A stretch of 64,000 nt of DNA from Oscillospiraceae bacterium (lineage in GTDB: Bacteria > Bacillota > Clostridia > Oscillospirales > Oscillospiraceae), in NCBI GenBank assembly GCA_020025575.1, contig JAHHRW010000002.1:62001-126000 (forward strand), written 5' to 3'. A program made the position numbers and the translations under genes. Below are positions 1 to 8,627 of this stretch, in pieces; the first letter of the stretch is position 1, and every line of letters begins with the position of its first letter. The notes under the pieces were generated by a model, which saw only the letters and a list, made by a program, of their open reading frames with translations, had not been told where the DNA came from and made no database searches.

Positions 1-320
1 CTGCGAATATTTTTCAGAGTTTGGTGGATATTTTCTGGGGTGTCCGATTCCAGATGGACAGTCAGACAGTCGGCGCCGCTGCTGCAGAACTGCTCCACAT
101 AGCGAATGGGACGATCAATCATCAGGTGTACATCCAGAACAAGATCGGTGACCTTGCGCAGAGCGGCAACCACAGGAATGCCGATGGTGATGTTGGGGAC
201 GAAGTGGCCGTCCATGACATCCACATGGACCCAAGGTGCGCCAGCTGATTCACAGACTTTGATATCCCGCTCCAGATTTACAAAATCAGCAGATAAAATA
301 GAGGGTGAAATAATGGCCAT
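1..320 (-). CDS. rpe: Ribulose-phosphate 3-epimerase, N-terminal part (cut by window)
   Basis: The enzyme interconverts ribulose-5-phosphate and xylulose-5-phosphate in the pentose phosphate pathway, in the cytosol. The visible N-terminal ~106 residues read MAIISPSILSADF, then VHVDVMDGHFVPN (metal-binding His and Asp) and LDVHLMI, all hallmark motifs of the TIM-barrel epimerase. The start ATG at 320 follows a GGAGG ribosome site. The 3' half lies outside the window, so the end of the protein cannot be judged. Confidence 0.93.
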   Translation of the reverse strand, partial: MAIISPSILSADFVNLERDIKVCESAGAPWVHVDVMDGHFVPNITIGIPVVAALRKVTDLVLDVHLMIDRPIRYVEQFCSSGADCLTVHLESDTPENIHQTLKNIR

Positions 321-362
321 TTAATATATTCCTCCGAAAAATTCAAATTTATTCTTGCTAAT

Positions 363-391
363 ATCATAACATATGAAAATCTTGTTTGCAA
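363..391 (-). promoter_or_regulatory. Promoter for rpe
   Basis: On the minus strand TTGCAA (386-391) and TATGAT (363-368) are separated by exactly 17 bases, a good sigma-A spacing, about 43 bases upstream of the rpe start codon. Confidence 0.6.
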
Positions 392-457
392 TGGATGAAT
401 GATTGTGAAGAAACGGTGCATACTAGCCTGCGAACCCAAATTTAAGGAGGATTTATT

Positions 458-613
458 ATGAACGTCAACAAGTGTATCGAATGTACGGTGAATCAGTGTG
501 CAAACCATGCTCCCGGCAACTACTGCTCTCTGGATCGCATTATGGTGGGCACCCACGAGTGCAACCCCACCCAGGATCAGTGCACCGACTGCATGAGTTT
601 CCGCAAGAAGTAA
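458..613 (+). CDS. DUF1540 cysteine-rich mini-protein
   Basis: A 51-residue protein preceded by a clear AAGGAGG ribosome site. It carries seven cysteines in the order CIEC, C14, C23, C35, CTDC, close to the DUF1540 pattern (short CxxC pairs, a central NxxGxYC, and a C-terminal TxCMSF). Such proteins are small, probably metal-binding and of unknown function; they are common in spore-forming Clostridia. It stands alone between divergent rpe and the downstream htrA-like gene and is followed by its own hairpin. The function is not known and I do not assign one. Confidence 0.8.
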   Translation: MNVNKCIECTVNQCANHAPGNYCSLDRIMVGTHECNPTQDQCTDCMSFRKK

Positions 614-646
614 GCGTTTGCCGCAGCGTCATGCTGCGGCTTACTT
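608..646 (+). terminator. Hairpin after the DUF1540 gene
   Basis: GCCGCAGC (620-627) pairs perfectly with GCTGCGGC (633-640) around a GTCAT loop, and the outer AAGTAAGC/GCTTACTT (608-615, 639-646) can extend it. There is no long T run, so it may be a weak terminator or an mRNA-protecting hairpin. The hairpin overlaps the stop codon. Confidence 0.5.
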
Positions 647-736
647 ATCCGGTGCTTGACGATAGGGACTTCAGGGGGTATGATGAAGGAGCTATGTCGG
701 TTTCACAGTTTTCTAAACGAAAGTTTATAGTTCGTT

Positions 737-766
737 TTGTTCAGGGACATAGTTTCTTCATATATT
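737..766 (+). promoter_or_regulatory. Possible promoter for the HtrA-like protease
   Basis: TTGTTC (737-742) and TATATT (761-766) with an 18-base spacer lie about 45 bases before the start codon. The -35 match is only moderate. Confidence 0.35.
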
Positions 767-809
767 ATGAATATGATGATTGCAAAGAATTTCCAAGGAG
801 GAATGACCC

Positions 810-2408
810 ATGGAACCCTATGAAAACAAGGACGATCAGCCCGTAACCAATACAGAGCCGGAATGCACACAGAAACCTGTAGAAAATGGTGAAAATGGCG
901 CATTTGCGTCCTCTGCGGGAAATGAGCAGGCGCAGAACCCGCAGCAGCCCAACCCCACAGGAGCCTATCACGGAGCAGGGGCTGGGCAAAAAGAATCACC
1001 TTATGCTAATTCCCCCTACTATGCATATAACCAGACCAATTCGCAAACCCATTATGGGGCGCAACAGAACTCTGGATTTCAGCAGGAAACCGGGGCACCC
1101 CAGCCAGAAAAAGCCAAGAAACCCCGCAAGAAAATGACCACCAGAACGAAACACGTGATTGCAGCGGTTTTGGCAGTTGTACTGGTTGCCGGCAGCTGCG
1201 GCGCAACAGCGGCGGCAGTGAATTATTACTGGCAGAGGGAACAGAGCAGGGTCTACGACGATTTTAACACCAAGATTGCACAGCTGGAGCAGGAACTAAA
1301 GCGTGTAGGCAGCGTCACCGGCAGCAGCAGTGTTTCCGGTTCTCCTGTAGCTGCCGAGGGCGCCATGACCCCCAGTCAGGTTTATGCCAAGAATGTCAAC
1401 AGCGTTGTAGCAATCTCTAACCAGACCACCACCAATGTATGGGGCCAGGTAACAGAAATGGCATCCTCCGGCAGCGGCTTTATTCTGACGGAAGATGGTT
1501 ATATCATTTCCAATTATCACGTTGTAGAAGGTGCAACCCAGCTGACGGTTATGACGTATCTGGGGGACGAGTACCCCGCAGAGCTCATTGGCTATGATGC
1601 CATGAACGATGTTTCTTTGCTGAAAATCGATGCAAAGAATCTGCCTCCTGTAACGATCGGCAGCTCTGAAGATCTGATTGTGGGCGATCAGGTGGTGGCA
1701 ATCGGCAACCCTCTGGGCGAGCTGACTTCTTCTCTGACCGTTGGCTATATCAGTGCTAAGGATAGAACCATCAATACCGATGGCAGCCTCATCAACATGA
1801 TGCAGACCGATGCAGCCATCAATCCCGGCAACTCAGGCGGCCCTCTGTTTAACATGAAGGGCGAGGTCGTTGGCATCACCACCGCCAAGTTCTCCGGCTC
1901 CACCTCTTCCGGTGCATCCATTGAGGGCATTGGCTTTGCCATTCCCATTGACGATGTGATGAATATGATGGGCGATTTGAAGGAGTATGGCTATCTGAAG
2001 AACCAGGCATATCTGGGTGTTACGGTTATGGACATGGATCCCAGAACGGCAAGCATGTATTCTCTGCCCACCGGCTCATATGTGCAGACCGTGGTAGAGG
2101 GCGGCTGCGCCCAAAAGGCCGGCCTGCAGCCCAAGGACATTATTGTTGCCGTTGGCGATTACGAGGTGGACAGCAATGCAGCACTGACCAGTGCCCTGCG
2201 CAAATTCAGTGCTGGACAAACCACGACCCTTACGGTGTTCCGCGCCGGGCAGGAATTGAAACTAGATATCACATTCGATGAAAAGCCCGAAACTGTGACC
2301 GCTGAGCCGACAGAAACCCCCCAGCAGCCAACCCAGCCCGCACCGCCCCAGTCTCAGAATCCCTCTGGGATGAATCCGTTTGATTTCTTCTTCGGCGGAC
2401 GGCCTTGA
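810..2408 (+). CDS. htrA: HtrA/DegP-type membrane-anchored serine protease with PDZ domain
   Basis: A 532-residue envelope quality-control protease. Order: a ~110-residue Gln/Pro/Asn-rich cytoplasmic tail ending in a basic cluster, one membrane helix (about 116-138), a short coiled stretch, a trypsin-like domain with the triad His237 (NYHVVEG), Asp267 (NDVSLL) and Ser342 (GNSGGPL), a PDZ domain (about 400-490), and a Pro/Gln-rich end. This single-TM, one-PDZ plan is the Gram-positive HtrA type. A good AAGGAGG site precedes the ATG. It is monocistronic, closed by a strong terminator. The long low-complexity N-terminal tail is larger than in Bacillus HtrA. Confidence 0.92.
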   Translation: MEPYENKDDQPVTNTEPECTQKPVENGENGAFASSAGNEQAQNPQQPNPTGAYHGAGAGQKESPYANSPYYAYNQTNSQTHYGAQQNSGFQQETGAPQPEKAKKPRKKMTTRTKHVIAAVLAVVLVAGSCGATAAAVNYYWQREQSRVYDDFNTKIAQLEQELKRVGSVTGSSSVSGSPVAAEGAMTPSQVYAKNVNSVVAISNQTTTNVWGQVTEMASSGSGFILTEDGYIISNYHVVEGATQLTVMTYLGDEYPAELIGYDAMNDVSLLKIDAKNLPPVTIGSSEDLIVGDQVVAIGNPLGELTSSLTVGYISAKDRTINTDGSLINMMQTDAAINPGNSGGPLFNMKGEVVGITTAKFSGSTSSGASIEGIGFAIPIDDVMNMMGDLKEYGYLKNQAYLGVTVMDMDPRTASMYSLPTGSYVQTVVEGGCAQKAGLQPKDIIVAVGDYEVDSNAALTSALRKFSAGQTTTLTVFRAGQELKLDITFDEKPETVTAEPTETPQQPTQPAPPQSQNPSGMNPFDFFFGGRP

Positions 2409-2456
2409 TCTGAAAAGCCCACTGTCTTTGGGATGATCATAAGGAAATAACAGAAT

Positions 2457-2503
2457 CAGGCACGGCACTGTCCCGATTTGGGGGGGTGCCGTGCCTGTTT
2501 TTA
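2457..2503 (+). terminator. Intrinsic terminator of htrA
   Basis: A 12-base perfect stem (2457-2468 with 2486-2497) is followed by TTTTTAT on the plus strand. Confidence 0.85.
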
Positions 2504-2558
2504 TATGCTTGCCATTATGAGGGGAAAGAGGCAAAACAGAATAAAGCTGTGGATAGAA

Positions 2559-3098
2559 TCAGTAGTTCTCTGCGAGAATTTCAAAGAAGGATTGGGGATG
2601 GTTGCAGGTGGGGCAGATTTCAGGAGCCTTGGTGCCAATCACAAGGTGGCCGCAGTTGCGGCATTCCCAAACCTTGACTTCGCTCTTTTCAAAGACTTTG
2701 GCAGTCTGCAAATTGTGCAGTAATGCGCGATAACGCTCCTCGTGGTGCTTTTCGATGGCAGCGACCAGACGGAACTTGGCAGCAAGCTCCGGGAAACCCT
2801 CTTCCTCAGCAGTCTTGGCGAATCCGTCGTACATGTCTGTCCACTCGTAGTTTTCGCCACTGGCAGCAGCGGCAAGATTCTGGGCGGTGTCGCCCAGACC
2901 GGCCAGCTCTTTGAACCATAGCTTGGCGTGCTCTTTTTCGTTATCCGCAGTCTTCAAAAACAGAGCGGAAATCTGCTCGTAGCCCTCTTTCTTGGCGACA
3001 GATGCGAAATAGGTGTATTTGTTGCGAGCCTCGGATTCACCGGAAAAAGCGGCCATCAGGTTTTGTTCGGTCTTGGTGCCTGCGTATTTGTTACCCAT
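2559..3098 (-). CDS. rbr: Rubrerythrin
   Basis: A 179-residue cytosolic peroxide-scavenging enzyme of anaerobes. The N-terminal ferritin-like domain shows the di-iron ligands in SESEARN..., ADNEKEHAKLW and AIEKHHEERY; the C-terminal rubredoxin-like domain has the iron ligands WECRNCG and CPTCNHP. The start at 3098 (MGNKYAG) is chosen because GGAGG lies 8 bases upstream; an earlier in-frame ATG has no such site. It is monocistronic, with a promoter close upstream. It detoxifies hydrogen peroxide using electrons from NADH or rubredoxin systems that are not in this window. Confidence 0.95.
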   Translation of the reverse strand: MGNKYAGTKTEQNLMAAFSGESEARNKYTYFASVAKKEGYEQISALFLKTADNEKEHAKLWFKELAGLGDTAQNLAAAASGENYEWTDMYDGFAKTAEEEGFPELAAKFRLVAAIEKHHEERYRALLHNLQTAKVFEKSEVKVWECRNCGHLVIGTKAPEICPTCNHPQSFFEILAENY

Positions 3099-3148
3099 GG
3101 GAAATACCTCCATTATTGTCATGATAAATTGGGAAACTCCCTAAGACT

Positions 3149-3176
3149 ATGATACCCAAAAATCTGTTCATTGCAA
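3149..3176 (-). promoter_or_regulatory. Possible promoter for rubrerythrin
   Basis: Minus-strand TTGCAA (3171-3176), 16-base spacer, TATCAT (3149-3154), about 50 bases before the rubrerythrin start. No clear PerR box was recognised by eye. Confidence 0.4.
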
Positions 3177-3232
3177 TAGACAGATTGTAAGATTTGGAAA
3201 ATTCTCCGAAACCGGAGAAAATGCAGCGGAAT

Positions 3233-4096
3233 TTATTCATATGTTTCATCTGCCGGGGCGGCCAGGTCGTACCTGCCGGTTGGTGTGGTGCCGAAACGCT
3301 TGCTGTAGGCTCGGGTAAAGGAAGAGTAGCTGTGCCATCCACATCGGAAACAGGCCTCTGTTGCACTGACTCCCTGGGAAATCAGATCCTGCGCATACAG
3401 CAGCCGCCGGTGGGACAGATAGCTGTGGATCGAATCCCCTGTTTCACGGCGAAACAGGCGCATCATATGGTATTTGCTGAGATAAAATCGCTCGGCAAGA
3501 TCGTCGATGGTGATGTCCTCAGTCAGGTGTGCATCCAGATATCGCAAGATTTCCAGCACTCTGCTGCTGTGAGGCTGAATCGGGCTGGGAAGTTCTCCGT
3601 CCGGGTGTTGCAGATTTCTACCGATTTCCACCAGAAGTTTCAGCAATAGGCCGTTGCTGAGAATCACCCGGCCGTATGCATCTCCGGAAAGCTCTTTCTC
3701 CAGAGCATCCGCAAGGGAGAATAATTTCCGCCGCTGGGATTCGCTCAGGCGGAGCACATGACCCCATTGGCCGGAAAAACAGTCCATCAAATTGCAATCG
3801 GAAACCGATTGCCTCTGTAAAAAATCCGGAGAGATATAGATGATCGTGCGCTCATAGGGAACACCCCGTTCAAATTCCGGGCGATGGACACAGCGACTGC
3901 CAATGAGCACAATGTCTCCAGGTACCAGAGAATAACGCTGCCCCCCCACGCTGTAACTGCCAGAGCCGGAGTGCAGCAGCAGTATCTTGCAAAATTCATG
4001 ATAGTGAAAGTCGATTTTTGTTCCCTGAGCGTCCTGCAGGTGGAACAGACGAAAGTCTTCCAGAAGATATCCACGTTTTTTGTAGTTGCGTTCCAT
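3233..4096 (-). CDS. AraC-family transcriptional regulator with N-terminal cupin
   Basis: A 287-residue regulator. The first ~100 residues form an AraC-type cupin (HYHEFCKILLL, PGDIVLIG) that should bind a small effector; the last ~100 residues carry two helix-turn-helix motifs (TIDDLAERFYLSKYHMMRLF and the ATEACFRCGWHSYSSFTRAY region). The start at 4096 is selected because AGGAGGG lies 6 bases before it; the longer in-frame version has no ribosome site. It is divergent from the symporter gene at 4219 with a shared 122-base control region, so it probably regulates that transporter. The ligand is unknown. Confidence 0.88.
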   Translation of the reverse strand: MERNYKKRGYLLEDFRLFHLQDAQGTKIDFHYHEFCKILLLHSGSGSYSVGGQRYSLVPGDIVLIGSRCVHRPEFERGVPYERTIIYISPDFLQRQSVSDCNLMDCFSGQWGHVLRLSESQRRKLFSLADALEKELSGDAYGRVILSNGLLLKLLVEIGRNLQHPDGELPSPIQPHSSRVLEILRYLDAHLTEDITIDDLAERFYLSKYHMMRLFRRETGDSIHSYLSHRRLLYAQDLISQGVSATEACFRCGWHSYSSFTRAYSKRFGTTPTGRYDLAAPADETYE

Positions 4097-4218
4097 TCCA
4101 TTCCCTCCTGAAGAGCATCTTTTGCAATAATAATAGCATATATTGCGTTTTATTTGCAAGTCATGCCCAGTAAAATAGGTTCTAAATCAACATTCGTCTT
4201 TCTGGGGGGCTTGATAAA

Positions 4219-5454
4219 ATGAAAAAAGGATTCTTACAAAACTACGGTTTTTTGATGTTTATGCTGGCAGGCATTGTTTCTGGTTGTATTGCAGGTCTTG
4301 TGTGGGATGGTGCCGCAAAGCTTGCGCCATTGGGGACGCTGTTTACCAACATGATGTTCTGTGTGGTTGTTCCCATGGTTTTCTGCTCCATTGCATCGGC
4401 TATTGCCAATATGCAGAGTATGCGACGGGCGGGCAAGGTCATGGGTGTGACCATTGTGACCTTCTGCGTGACTGCAGCCATTGCAGCTGTGGTCATGTAT
4501 GTGGCGATTTCCGTTTTTCCGGTGGTAAATGGTACATATGAGATGGCAGAGGGACAGATTGACCGCACCATGGGTGCTGCGGACCTGGTCATCAACTTTT
4601 TTACCAAGCCAGACTTCGTTGAGCTGTGGAGCCGGAAGGCAATTCTTCCTCTGATCGTTGCAGCTGTGATTTTTGGATTTGGCATCCAGATGAACGGCGG
4701 CCCGGCAACCATGACAGCCAAGATGCTGAAGGATTTGACCGAATGCATCATGAAGACCGTCAAGATCATCACATATTATGCGCCCATAGGGTTCTTTGGT
4801 TTCTTTGCAAATCTGGTTGCGACCCATGGCACGGATCTGATTGGGGATTACGGTCGAACCCTCATCCTGTATTATGTGGTGAGCTTTGCCTACATGCTGG
4901 TGTTTTTCCCCTTGTATGCCCGCTTTGGCGGTGGCAGGGGGGCGGCAAAGGTCATGTTTCAGAACCTGTTCAAGCCTGCGGCGGTCTCCTTTGGCACCTG
5001 CTCCAGCGTTGCGACCATTCCATCCAACATGGAGGCAGCAGAAGAAACCGGCGTTTCTTCCGATGTTGCCAATATCGTACTGCCCTTGGGCGCGACCATG
5101 CATATGGATGGCAGTGCCATGTCTGCGATTATCAAGGTGGCATTTCTGTTTGGACTGTTTGGTCAGGATTTTAACACCGGCCGTGCGGTTCTTGCAATTG
5201 TGGTGGCGGTTCTGTCCTCTGTTGCCATGTCCGGTATTCCCGGCGGCGGCGGCACCGGCGAGCTGGCGCTGTGTACCATCTTCTTCCCGGATCAGCTGGC
5301 GGTGGCCTTCCCCTTTGCCCTGGCGCTGGGAAATCTGGTGGATCCCCCTGCAACCATGGTCAATGCCGCAGGGGACTATGTGACCACTTTTATTGTGGAG
5401 CGTTATGTCTCCGGCAAGGATTGGCTGCAGAAGCAATTGCACAAGAAACTATGA
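4219..5454 (+). CDS. Dicarboxylate/amino acid:cation symporter (SDF/DAACS family)
   Basis: A 411-residue polytopic membrane carrier. The family's ligand and ion motifs are visible: the serine-rich re-entrant loop SFGTCSSVATIP, PLGATMHMDG, SGIPGGGGTGE and LGNLVDPPATMVNAAGD (TM8 motif). Relatives (GltP, DctA, SstT) take up glutamate, aspartate, C4-dicarboxylates or serine with sodium or protons; the exact substrate cannot be read from sequence. The divergent AraC regulator is its likely controller. The TM8 motif is somewhat changed from the typical NxDG form, so substrate assignment is left open. Confidence 0.9.
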   Translation: MKKGFLQNYGFLMFMLAGIVSGCIAGLVWDGAAKLAPLGTLFTNMMFCVVVPMVFCSIASAIANMQSMRRAGKVMGVTIVTFCVTAAIAAVVMYVAISVFPVVNGTYEMAEGQIDRTMGAADLVINFFTKPDFVELWSRKAILPLIVAAVIFGFGIQMNGGPATMTAKMLKDLTECIMKTVKIITYYAPIGFFGFFANLVATHGTDLIGDYGRTLILYYVVSFAYMLVFFPLYARFGGGRGAAKVMFQNLFKPAAVSFGTCSSVATIPSNMEAAEETGVSSDVANIVLPLGATMHMDGSAMSAIIKVAFLFGLFGQDFNTGRAVLAIVVAVLSSVAMSGIPGGGGTGELALCTIFFPDQLAVAFPFALALGNLVDPPATMVNAAGDYVTTFIVERYVSGKDWLQKQLHKKL

Positions 5455-5461
5455 GCGTTTC

Positions 5462-5490
5462 AGACCGCCCCATGTGGGGCGGTCTGTTCC
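5462..5490 (+). terminator. Terminator of the symporter gene
   Basis: A 10-base perfect GC-rich stem (5462-5471 with 5476-5485), loop ATGT, followed by only a short T-rich stretch. Confidence 0.6.
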
Positions 5491-5605
5491 TGCTAGAAGT
5501 ACCAGTTTCGTTTTATTTGGACATTGTATTTTATTCTGGAGTGTGTTAATATCTGAGATACAATTGTTGTTATTATACAGACGCTTTCAGCCATGGAGGG
5601 ACACT

Positions 5606-6805
5606 ATGAAGTATATTGTGGTATTGGGAGACGGTATGTCAGGCCTGCCACTGGAAGAATTGAATGGTCAGACAACGCTGGAGGCGGCGAAAACGCCCGT
5701 GATGGATGAACTGGCCGGCAAGGGTGAGATGGGGATGGTGCAAAATGTGCCGGCGGGCATGGCTCCCGGCTCGGATGTGGCAAACCTCGCGGTGCTGGGG
5801 TACGACCCAAAGATTTATTATTCCGGACGATCCTCTGTGGAAGCACTCAGCATCGGAGTTCCCATGTCCGATGACGATGTGATTTTCCGCTGTAACCTTG
5901 TGACCCTGACGGAGGAAGAACCCTATGCCCAGAAAACCATCCTCGACCATAGTTCTGGCGAAATTTCCTCTGAGGATGCAGATGTCTTAATGGATGCTGT
6001 TCGTCAGGCCTTTGATTCAAATGAATTTCGGTTTTACTCAGGGAAAGCCTATCGGCATATCTGTGTCTGGAAACATGGAAGGTTTGTAACGATGGAACCG
6101 CCCCATGACCATCTGGGTCAGGTGATTGGCCCGTATCTGCCCACCGAAAAGCGATTCCTGAATATGATGGAGCGGAGCTTTGAAATTCTCAACAACCACC
6201 CCCTGAATCTCAAACGGGCGGCGCAGGGGAAGAACAAGGCAAACTCCCTCTGGTTCTGGGGCGCTGGCACGAAACCAAACCTCAGAAATTTTCAGCAGAA
6301 AACCGGAAAAACCGGGGCCATGGTTTCTGCGGTGGATTTGCTCAAGGGCCTTGCCGTTGGTACGGGGATGAACGTCATGGATGTGGCTGGGGCCACCGGC
6401 TCTGTGGAAACCAATTACGAGGGGAAAGCCAAAGCGGCTGTGGATGCGCTGCTGAAAGACGGCTGTGATCTTGCCTATATTCATCTGGAAGGCCCGGACG
6501 AGATGGCGCATCAGGGCAGGATGGAGCAAAAAATCAAGAGTATCGAGTATCTGGACAGCCGCATCATCGCACCTGTAAAAAAGGCCATGGAGGATGCAGG
6601 GGAAGAGTTCCGAATGCTGATTCTGCCGGATCATCCCAATCCAATCTGCTATCGCACCCATACGCTGGACCCGGTTCCCTATATCCTCTATGATTCCAGG
6701 AAAGAGCGCAGGGCAATTGCCCACTACTCGGAAAAAGAGGCGATGGAAACGGGAATTTATGAACCGGATGGGTACAAGATGATGGACAGACTACTGGAGC
6801 TGTAA
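5606..6805 (+). CDS. apgM: Cofactor-independent phosphoglycerate mutase, archaeal-type (ApgM)
   Basis: A 399-residue glycolytic/gluconeogenic enzyme interconverting 3- and 2-phosphoglycerate. It belongs to the alkaline-phosphatase superfamily: metal-binding Asp9 in VVLGDGMSG, nucleophile Ser56 in GSDVANL, and later metal ligands in LEGPDEMAHQG and LPDHPNP. This is the ApgM branch rather than the longer GpmI. The start at 5606 is chosen for the GGAGGG site upstream; the reading frame stays open for 71 more codons 5' but has no ribosome site there. It is monocistronic and terminated at about 6884. The C-terminal YDSRKERR region is usual for clostridial homologues. Confidence 0.9.
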   Translation: MKYIVVLGDGMSGLPLEELNGQTTLEAAKTPVMDELAGKGEMGMVQNVPAGMAPGSDVANLAVLGYDPKIYYSGRSSVEALSIGVPMSDDDVIFRCNLVTLTEEEPYAQKTILDHSSGEISSEDADVLMDAVRQAFDSNEFRFYSGKAYRHICVWKHGRFVTMEPPHDHLGQVIGPYLPTEKRFLNMMERSFEILNNHPLNLKRAAQGKNKANSLWFWGAGTKPNLRNFQQKTGKTGAMVSAVDLLKGLAVGTGMNVMDVAGATGSVETNYEGKAKAAVDALLKDGCDLAYIHLEGPDEMAHQGRMEQKIKSIEYLDSRIIAPVKKAMEDAGEEFRMLILPDHPNPICYRTHTLDPVPYILYDSRKERRAIAHYSEKEAMETGIYEPDGYKMMDRLLEL

Positions 6806-6837
6806 AGCAAGTTAGGACGAACCACGAAATACAACAA

Positions 6838-6890
6838 AACCCTATGCAGAATTCCTGAATCAAAGAGGAAATCTGCATAGGGTTATTTTC
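6838..6890 (+). terminator. Terminator of apgM
   Basis: A 13-base stem (6838-6850 with 6872-6884), extended by an inner TTCCT/AGGAA pairing, and followed by TTATTTT-type tail on the plus strand. Confidence 0.75.
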
Positions 6891-6967
6891 GTGAAATTTA
6901 TAACGGATATGACCGCTGCGGCTGATGGGGGGGTTGCAGGTGGAGATGCCCTCGTTTGCGGCATTTC

Positions 6968-7738
6968 TTACGCATCTACATTTTTGTTGTAAATGAGCAT
7001 GAGGCCCTTGAGCAACAGTTCGTCATCGAGAATCAGCTTGGTCTTACAAAGGGGAGCAATCAGCGGCGCCAGACCGCCGGTGGCAACTACGGTGCAGGGT
7101 TCGCCCATATCTTCTGTAATGCGTGTGACGATGCCGTCAATCATGGCTGCGTTGCCGTACATGATTCCACTCTTGATGCAGTCGATGGTGTTGGTACCGA
7201 TGACCCGCTTGGGAATGTCAAAGGAAATCCGGGGCAGCTGAGAAGTCCGGCTGATCAGCGCATCTGAGGCAACAGACATACCCGTGGTAATCAGTCCACC
7301 CAGATAATTGCGGTTTTTGTCGATCACGGAGAAGGTGGTGGCGGTGCCCATATCGATGATCACCATGGGGCAGGGGTATTCGTGAATACCTGCGACGGCA
7401 TCGACTACCAGATCGCTGCCCAGCTGGGCGGGGTTGTCAATGCGGATGCTCAGCCCTGTTTTGATACCGGGGCCCACGATCAGGGGCTTGACACCGCAGT
7501 ATTTTTCAAGGGCGTGCCGAAACGTGTTGGTTACGGTGGGCACCACAGAGGACATGATGGCACCTGTAATATGATCGGGGGAAAGTCCGTGCATATCCAG
7601 GGCGGTCTTGATGGTAACCGCATATTCCAGGTCGGTTGCGGTGTGCTTGGTGGATACGCGCTCCCGGAAAAGAATTTTATTGTTGTCAAAGCAACCCATA
7701 ACAATGTTGGTGTTGCCCACATCAATTGCAAGAATCAT
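6968..7738 (-). CDS. coaX: Type III pantothenate kinase (CoaX)
   Basis: A 256-residue cytosolic kinase doing the first step of coenzyme A synthesis, ATP-dependent phosphorylation of pantothenate. The ASKHA-fold phosphate loop MILAIDVGNTN opens the protein, followed by IDMGTATTF and the pantothenate-binding region QLGSDLVVDAVA. The ATG at 7738 has GGAGG 8 bases upstream; a TTG five codons earlier is less likely. It lies 21 bases after the ECF S-component gene in one transcription unit, opposite coaBC: a small CoA island. Confidence 0.95.
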   Translation of the reverse strand: MILAIDVGNTNIVMGCFDNNKILFRERVSTKHTATDLEYAVTIKTALDMHGLSPDHITGAIMSSVVPTVTNTFRHALEKYCGVKPLIVGPGIKTGLSIRIDNPAQLGSDLVVDAVAGIHEYPCPMVIIDMGTATTFSVIDKNRNYLGGLITTGMSVASDALISRTSQLPRISFDIPKRVIGTNTIDCIKSGIMYGNAAMIDGIVTRITEDMGEPCTVVATGGLAPLIAPLCKTKLILDDELLLKGLMLIYNKNVDA

Positions 7739-7759
7739 TCTGATTCCCTCCAAATGGTA

Positions 7760-8401
7760 TTAGTGTAGGATATTTGACTTGCGCACGGCGGTGACGACAG
7801 CGGAGGCGATGATGGCCGCAATGATTGCCTCAAGGGTACCGTTGATGTAGATCACGGACAGGATAACGCCGAGAATCGCCTCAAAAGCGATGCTGCGGGC
7901 AGCGGCGTAGGCGTGGCCGAAGAACAGATAAATCATACCCATGACCAAAATCGTATTGGTGATGGAGCCTGCAACGCCGGAAACAAGCAGCGTGTATTTA
8001 CGGCTTTTATCAGGAGATTTGGACAGCTTTTGCAGTCCGGTATATACATAGTGGGGCACAATGCCGCAAACAATCCGGGGAACAAAACAGACCAGAAGCG
8101 CCAGAGGGCTGCCCCCGAGACCGTCACCAATCTGGACGAATGGGGAGAAACAGAAACTGGTCAGACCCGGTTCGGTGGTATTGTTGATCAAACTGGTCAG
8201 TCCGAAGACAAATCCCAAAAATCCGCCGCATTTCGGCCCCAGCAAAATGGAACCCACAATCACGGGAATGTGGACTGTGGTGGCCTGGATGGCGAAAAAA
8301 GGCACCCGGATGTAGCCAACATATGGCACGAAGGCCAGCAGGATGATCAGCGCAGTCAAAAGTGCCAACTGCACCATGGTTTTGGTTTTCTTGTGATTCA
8401 A
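7760..8401 (-). CDS. ECF transporter S component, probable pantothenate type (PanT-like)
   Basis: A 213-residue protein with about five or six membrane segments (LLTALIILLAFVPYV at the N-terminus, HIPVIVGSILLG, GVAGSITNTILVMG, a hydrophobic C-terminus). The early Ala-Leu-rich helix and the HIPVIVG motif are typical of ECF S components that bind vitamins and dock on a shared EcfA-T module (not in this window). Pantothenate is inferred only from the position directly upstream of coaX and opposite coaBC; folate or another vitamin cannot be excluded. The start is TTG at 8401, supported by GGAGG 8 bases away; the next in-frame ATG is eight codons inside. Confidence 0.82.
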   Translation of the reverse strand: MNHKKTKTMVQLALLTALIILLAFVPYVGYIRVPFFAIQATTVHIPVIVGSILLGPKCGGFLGFVFGLTSLINNTTEPGLTSFCFSPFVQIGDGLGGSPLALLVCFVPRIVCGIVPHYVYTGLQKLSKSPDKSRKYTLLVSGVAGSITNTILVMGMIYLFFGHAYAAARSIAFEAILGVILSVIYINGTLEAIIAAIIASAVVTAVRKSNILH

Positions 8402-8446
8402 GATGGAATCCTCCTATGTTATTATTCCTCCTGCGAGGGTACAATA

Positions 8447-8545
8447 CATTTGCCTCACATGACTACCTGTCGGCGCTGTCAGATTTCCGAAACGGAATAC
8501 CTGCAGATGCGCCCGGCACATTCATGCAAATGCTCGGGTATTATA
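8447..8545 (-). promoter_or_regulatory. Promoter and structured 5' leader RNA of the ECF transporter gene
   Basis: TATAAT on the minus strand (8540-8545) predicts transcription starting near 8533. The RNA would then begin with CAUUUGC (8532-8526), which pairs with GCAAAUG (8453-8447). Nested inside are a 4-pair AUGA/UCAU, a 9-pair helix (8509-8518 with 8468-8476, one bulged base), a CAG/CUG pairing and a 5-pair UUCCG hairpin with a three-base loop. All helices are nested, making one ~86-base arm that ends about 45 bases before the TTG start. It does not match any riboswitch consensus I can recall. Confidence 0.55.
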
Positions 8546-8627
8546 GCACATAGAAACGAAAAATGCTATAGCCTTGGAAGAATGCGCATGATATAATATG
8601 GTAAAATTATGAAGCGAGGTAAATGTT

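Noticed and set aside
5393..5605. An upstream extension of the phosphoglycerate mutase (start at 5393)
   Set aside because: It runs through the terminator of the symporter gene, and the ATG at 5606 has a proper ribosome site and begins with the family's MKYIVVLGDG.
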